From contig JAVHXR010000138.1 in the NCBI GenBank assembly GCA_031119515.1, forward strand, positions 1 through 7,186: DNA of 7,186 bases, read 5' to 3'. This DNA is from Propionicimonas sp. Its GTDB lineage: Bacteria > Actinomycetota > Actinomycetes > Propionibacteriales > Propionibacteriaceae. Position numbers and translations under genes: made by a program. The notes under the pieces were generated by a model. That model was not told the DNA's origin, searched no databases, and saw only the letters and a list, made by a program, of their open reading frames with translations. Each line of letters opens with the position of its first letter. The stretch's first letter is position 1. Shown here piece by piece: positions 5,814 through 7,186 of this stretch.

Positions 5814-6376
5814 CGCGTGTAGTCGTCGCGATCGTGAGCGTGGTTGTGCTGTGCCTGGTCGGGTGCACTCCAGGACCGTCCGAGGCGCCGACATCGACTC
5901 CGCCATCCTCCACTCCGGTCGCTTCGCCGACCCCGACGCCTACCCCAACCCCGACCGAGTTGGTGTGGTCTCAAGAGCGGCAGGCAGCGGTGGACGCCGT
6001 CGAGAAGTGGTTCTCGATCTACAACGAGGTGCTCCAGGGTGATCGCGGTTCGGGAGACCTTGTCCTCGCGGGACGCGGCGAGATCGTGGACGACGCTGGC
6101 CTCACCTACAACCAGTTCGGGAACGCGAACCTGAAGGTGAAGGGCGACATTCTCATCTCCGCGCTGACGCCGGGGGAGCCCTTTGACGAGGAACGGCCGA
6201 CGGTGCTCGTTGACTTCTGTCAGGACACCACCGGCTGGCAGGTCCTGGATGAGAACGGCAAGGACACGCTGAAGCTCGACGCCAAAGTGGTTCGTCCGCT
6301 CGCGGCCACCGTCGAGGAGTGGCCCGGGGACGGGTGGTACGTGACCTCGCTCACAAAGGGCGAGCAGAAATGCTGA
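5807..6376 (+). CDS. Lipoprotein with Pro/Thr stalk and a probable NTF2-like domain
   Basis: A 189-residue exported lipoprotein. M-V-T-R leads into a hydrophobic segment (5-16) and the lipobox L-V-G-C at 17-20, so Cys20 would be lipidated and the protein held on the outer face of the membrane. A low-complexity stalk rich in Pro, Thr and Ser (21-50, ending in five P-T pairs) spans the wall. The globular part (51-189) begins with an amphipathic helix, W-S-Q-E-R-Q-A-A-V-D-A-V-E-K-W-F, and then beta-type strands with V-L-V-D-F-C-Q-D and W-Y-V-T-S-L. This layout resembles small NTF2-like lipoproteins of actinobacteria; that assignment is an inference from pattern. Cys138 and the terminal Cys189 could pair. 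ATG 5807 has AAGGAGG 6 bases upstream. The gene overlaps the preceding frame by 7 bases and the next by 7 bases. Confidence 0.85.
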   Translation: MVTRVVVAIVSVVVLCLVGCTPGPSEAPTSTPPSSTPVASPTPTPTPTPTELVWSQERQAAVDAVEKWFSIYNEVLQGDRGSGDLVLAGRGEIVDDAGLTYNQFGNANLKVKGDILISALTPGEPFDEERPTVLVDFCQDTTGWQVLDENGKDTLKLDAKVVRPLAATVEEWPGDGWYVTSLTKGEQKC

Positions 6377-7186
6377 TCGTCCGACTGTTCGCGAGTGTGT
6401 TGCTCGTCCTCGGTCTTGCGGTCGTCAGCCCGGAGATCGCATTGGCAGATGAGCACTGCTGGTCCGAGACGGACATCGACGAGTTCGGCAAGGTGACGAG
6501 CACAATCGTGTGCGACGGCGATACCGCAGACGGCAAGGGCCTAGCTTCCGGGAAGCGCGTCTGCTTAAGCGGCAGCTACGTCGTCCCCTGCGCGTCCGCT
6601 CAGGGCACCTGGTACTCGCCCCAACAGTGCTACATCAGTCCGGTTGATCCACCGCTGGACTTCTCGGACCCGAACTGGCGGGGCCACACCGACGGCTCGC
6701 TCTGGTACTGCCGGATCACTGGCAACGTGACGGGCACTCCGTACATCATCTGGTTCGCCGACTCAACGCCGCCGCCCGACCCGGAGACTCTGGCTCGGCG
6801 GGCCGTTGCCCAGATGCAGCTGAAGCCGATCACGATCGGCATTGTCCCCAAGGATGATCCGGACTCGGTGGGTCTTGTCGGGATGCCGATCTGGCTCTGG
6901 GCAGACAATCCGGGAGACCAGACGATCGGCCCGATCAGTCGGTCAGTGTCCGAGGGCGGGTTCACGGTGACCGCGACGGCGAAGGTCGACCGGATTCGGT
7001 GGTCGTTGGGTGACGGCCGGGTGAAGACCTGCAACGGTCCGGGGACGCCCTACAAGCTGAGCTACGGGATCACTGAGTCGCCGACGTGTGGCTACCGGTT
7101 CGAGGAGCAGGGCGAGTTCACGGTGACGGCGCCGTCGGACTGGATTGTGAACTGGACGGGGATTGGCGAGACCGGCTCGTTCCGGG
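6370..7186 (+). CDS. Secreted Cys-rich protein with PKD-like segment, 3' end missing
   Basis: It starts at ATG 6370 inside the last codons of the lipoprotein gene (ATGCTGA, 7-base overlap) and is open to the window end (272 codons). Residues 1-26 form a signal peptide with A-L-A before the likely cut. The mature part has an N-terminal Cys-rich region (Cys 30, 48, 65, 74, 87, 114) with C-Y-I-S-P and P-N-W-R-G-H-T-D-G-S-L-W-Y-C. A helix A-R-R-A-V-A-Q-M follows at about 143-150, then G-I-V-P-K-D and G-L-V-G-M-P-I-W-L-W. Near 210-252 there is a PKD-like pattern, I-R-W-S-L-G-D-G, two cysteines (221, 240) and G-Y-R-F-E-E-Q-G-E-F-T-V-T. Similar secreted proteins are, from memory, widespread and unnamed in actinobacteria and sometimes mislabelled as ATP/GTP-binding; no nucleotide-binding motif is seen here. 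A C-terminal anchor may lie beyond the window. Confidence 0.85.
   Translation, partial: MLIVRLFASVLLVLGLAVVSPEIALADEHCWSETDIDEFGKVTSTIVCDGDTADGKGLASGKRVCLSGSYVVPCASAQGTWYSPQQCYISPVDPPLDFSDPNWRGHTDGSLWYCRITGNVTGTPYIIWFADSTPPPDPETLARRAVAQMQLKPITIGIVPKDDPDSVGLVGMPIWLWADNPGDQTIGPISRSVSEGGFTVTATAKVDRIRWSLGDGRVKTCNGPGTPYKLSYGITESPTCGYRFEEQGEFTVTAPSDWIVNWTGIGETGSFR

Overview
This 7.2 kb window has high GC, GC-rich third codon positions, GTG starts and weak or absent ribosome binding sites. Together these point to a high-GC actinobacterium. I cannot name the genus. No rRNA, tRNA, CRISPR array or intact insertion sequence is visible.

Left part (1-1675, + strand). The window opens in the last 66 codons of a protein ending in a bacterial Ig-like (Big_2) domain, followed by a hairpin that probably ends its transcript. 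A complete major facilitator superfamily transporter of the sugar/metabolite-porter type follows (425-1675).

Middle-left (1676-2544). There is no intact gene here. The minus strand carries a chain of very short reading frames joined by overlapping stop/start codons, leading into a frame that breaks after about 30 codons and continues in another frame. This looks like the scar of a decayed operon.

Middle (2545-4010, - strand). A four-helix membrane protein of unknown function starts with a GTG placed 6 nt after a TATACT box, so its mRNA is probably leaderless. Upstream lies about 390 bp with no convincing gene. A secreted four-cysteine protein of unknown function (3347-3991) ends just before a 15-bp perfect hairpin.

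Middle-right (4102-4890, + strand). A zinc endopeptidase (M23/LytM) domain keeps every metal and catalytic residue but has an in-frame TAG before the first of them and lacks a normal N-terminus. It is annotated as a pseudogene. About 350 bp without a clear gene follows.

Right part (4891-7186, + strand). Four tightly packed genes look like one operon: a small excisionase-like helix-turn-helix protein, a conserved-looking soluble protein whose C-terminal half seems to have lost its proper stop, a lipoprotein with a Pro/Thr stalk, and a secreted cysteine-rich protein with a PKD-like segment that runs off the end. The last two overlap by 7 nt and are both exported, so they probably act together at the cell surface. 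This cassette is the best candidate here for an uncharacterised system.
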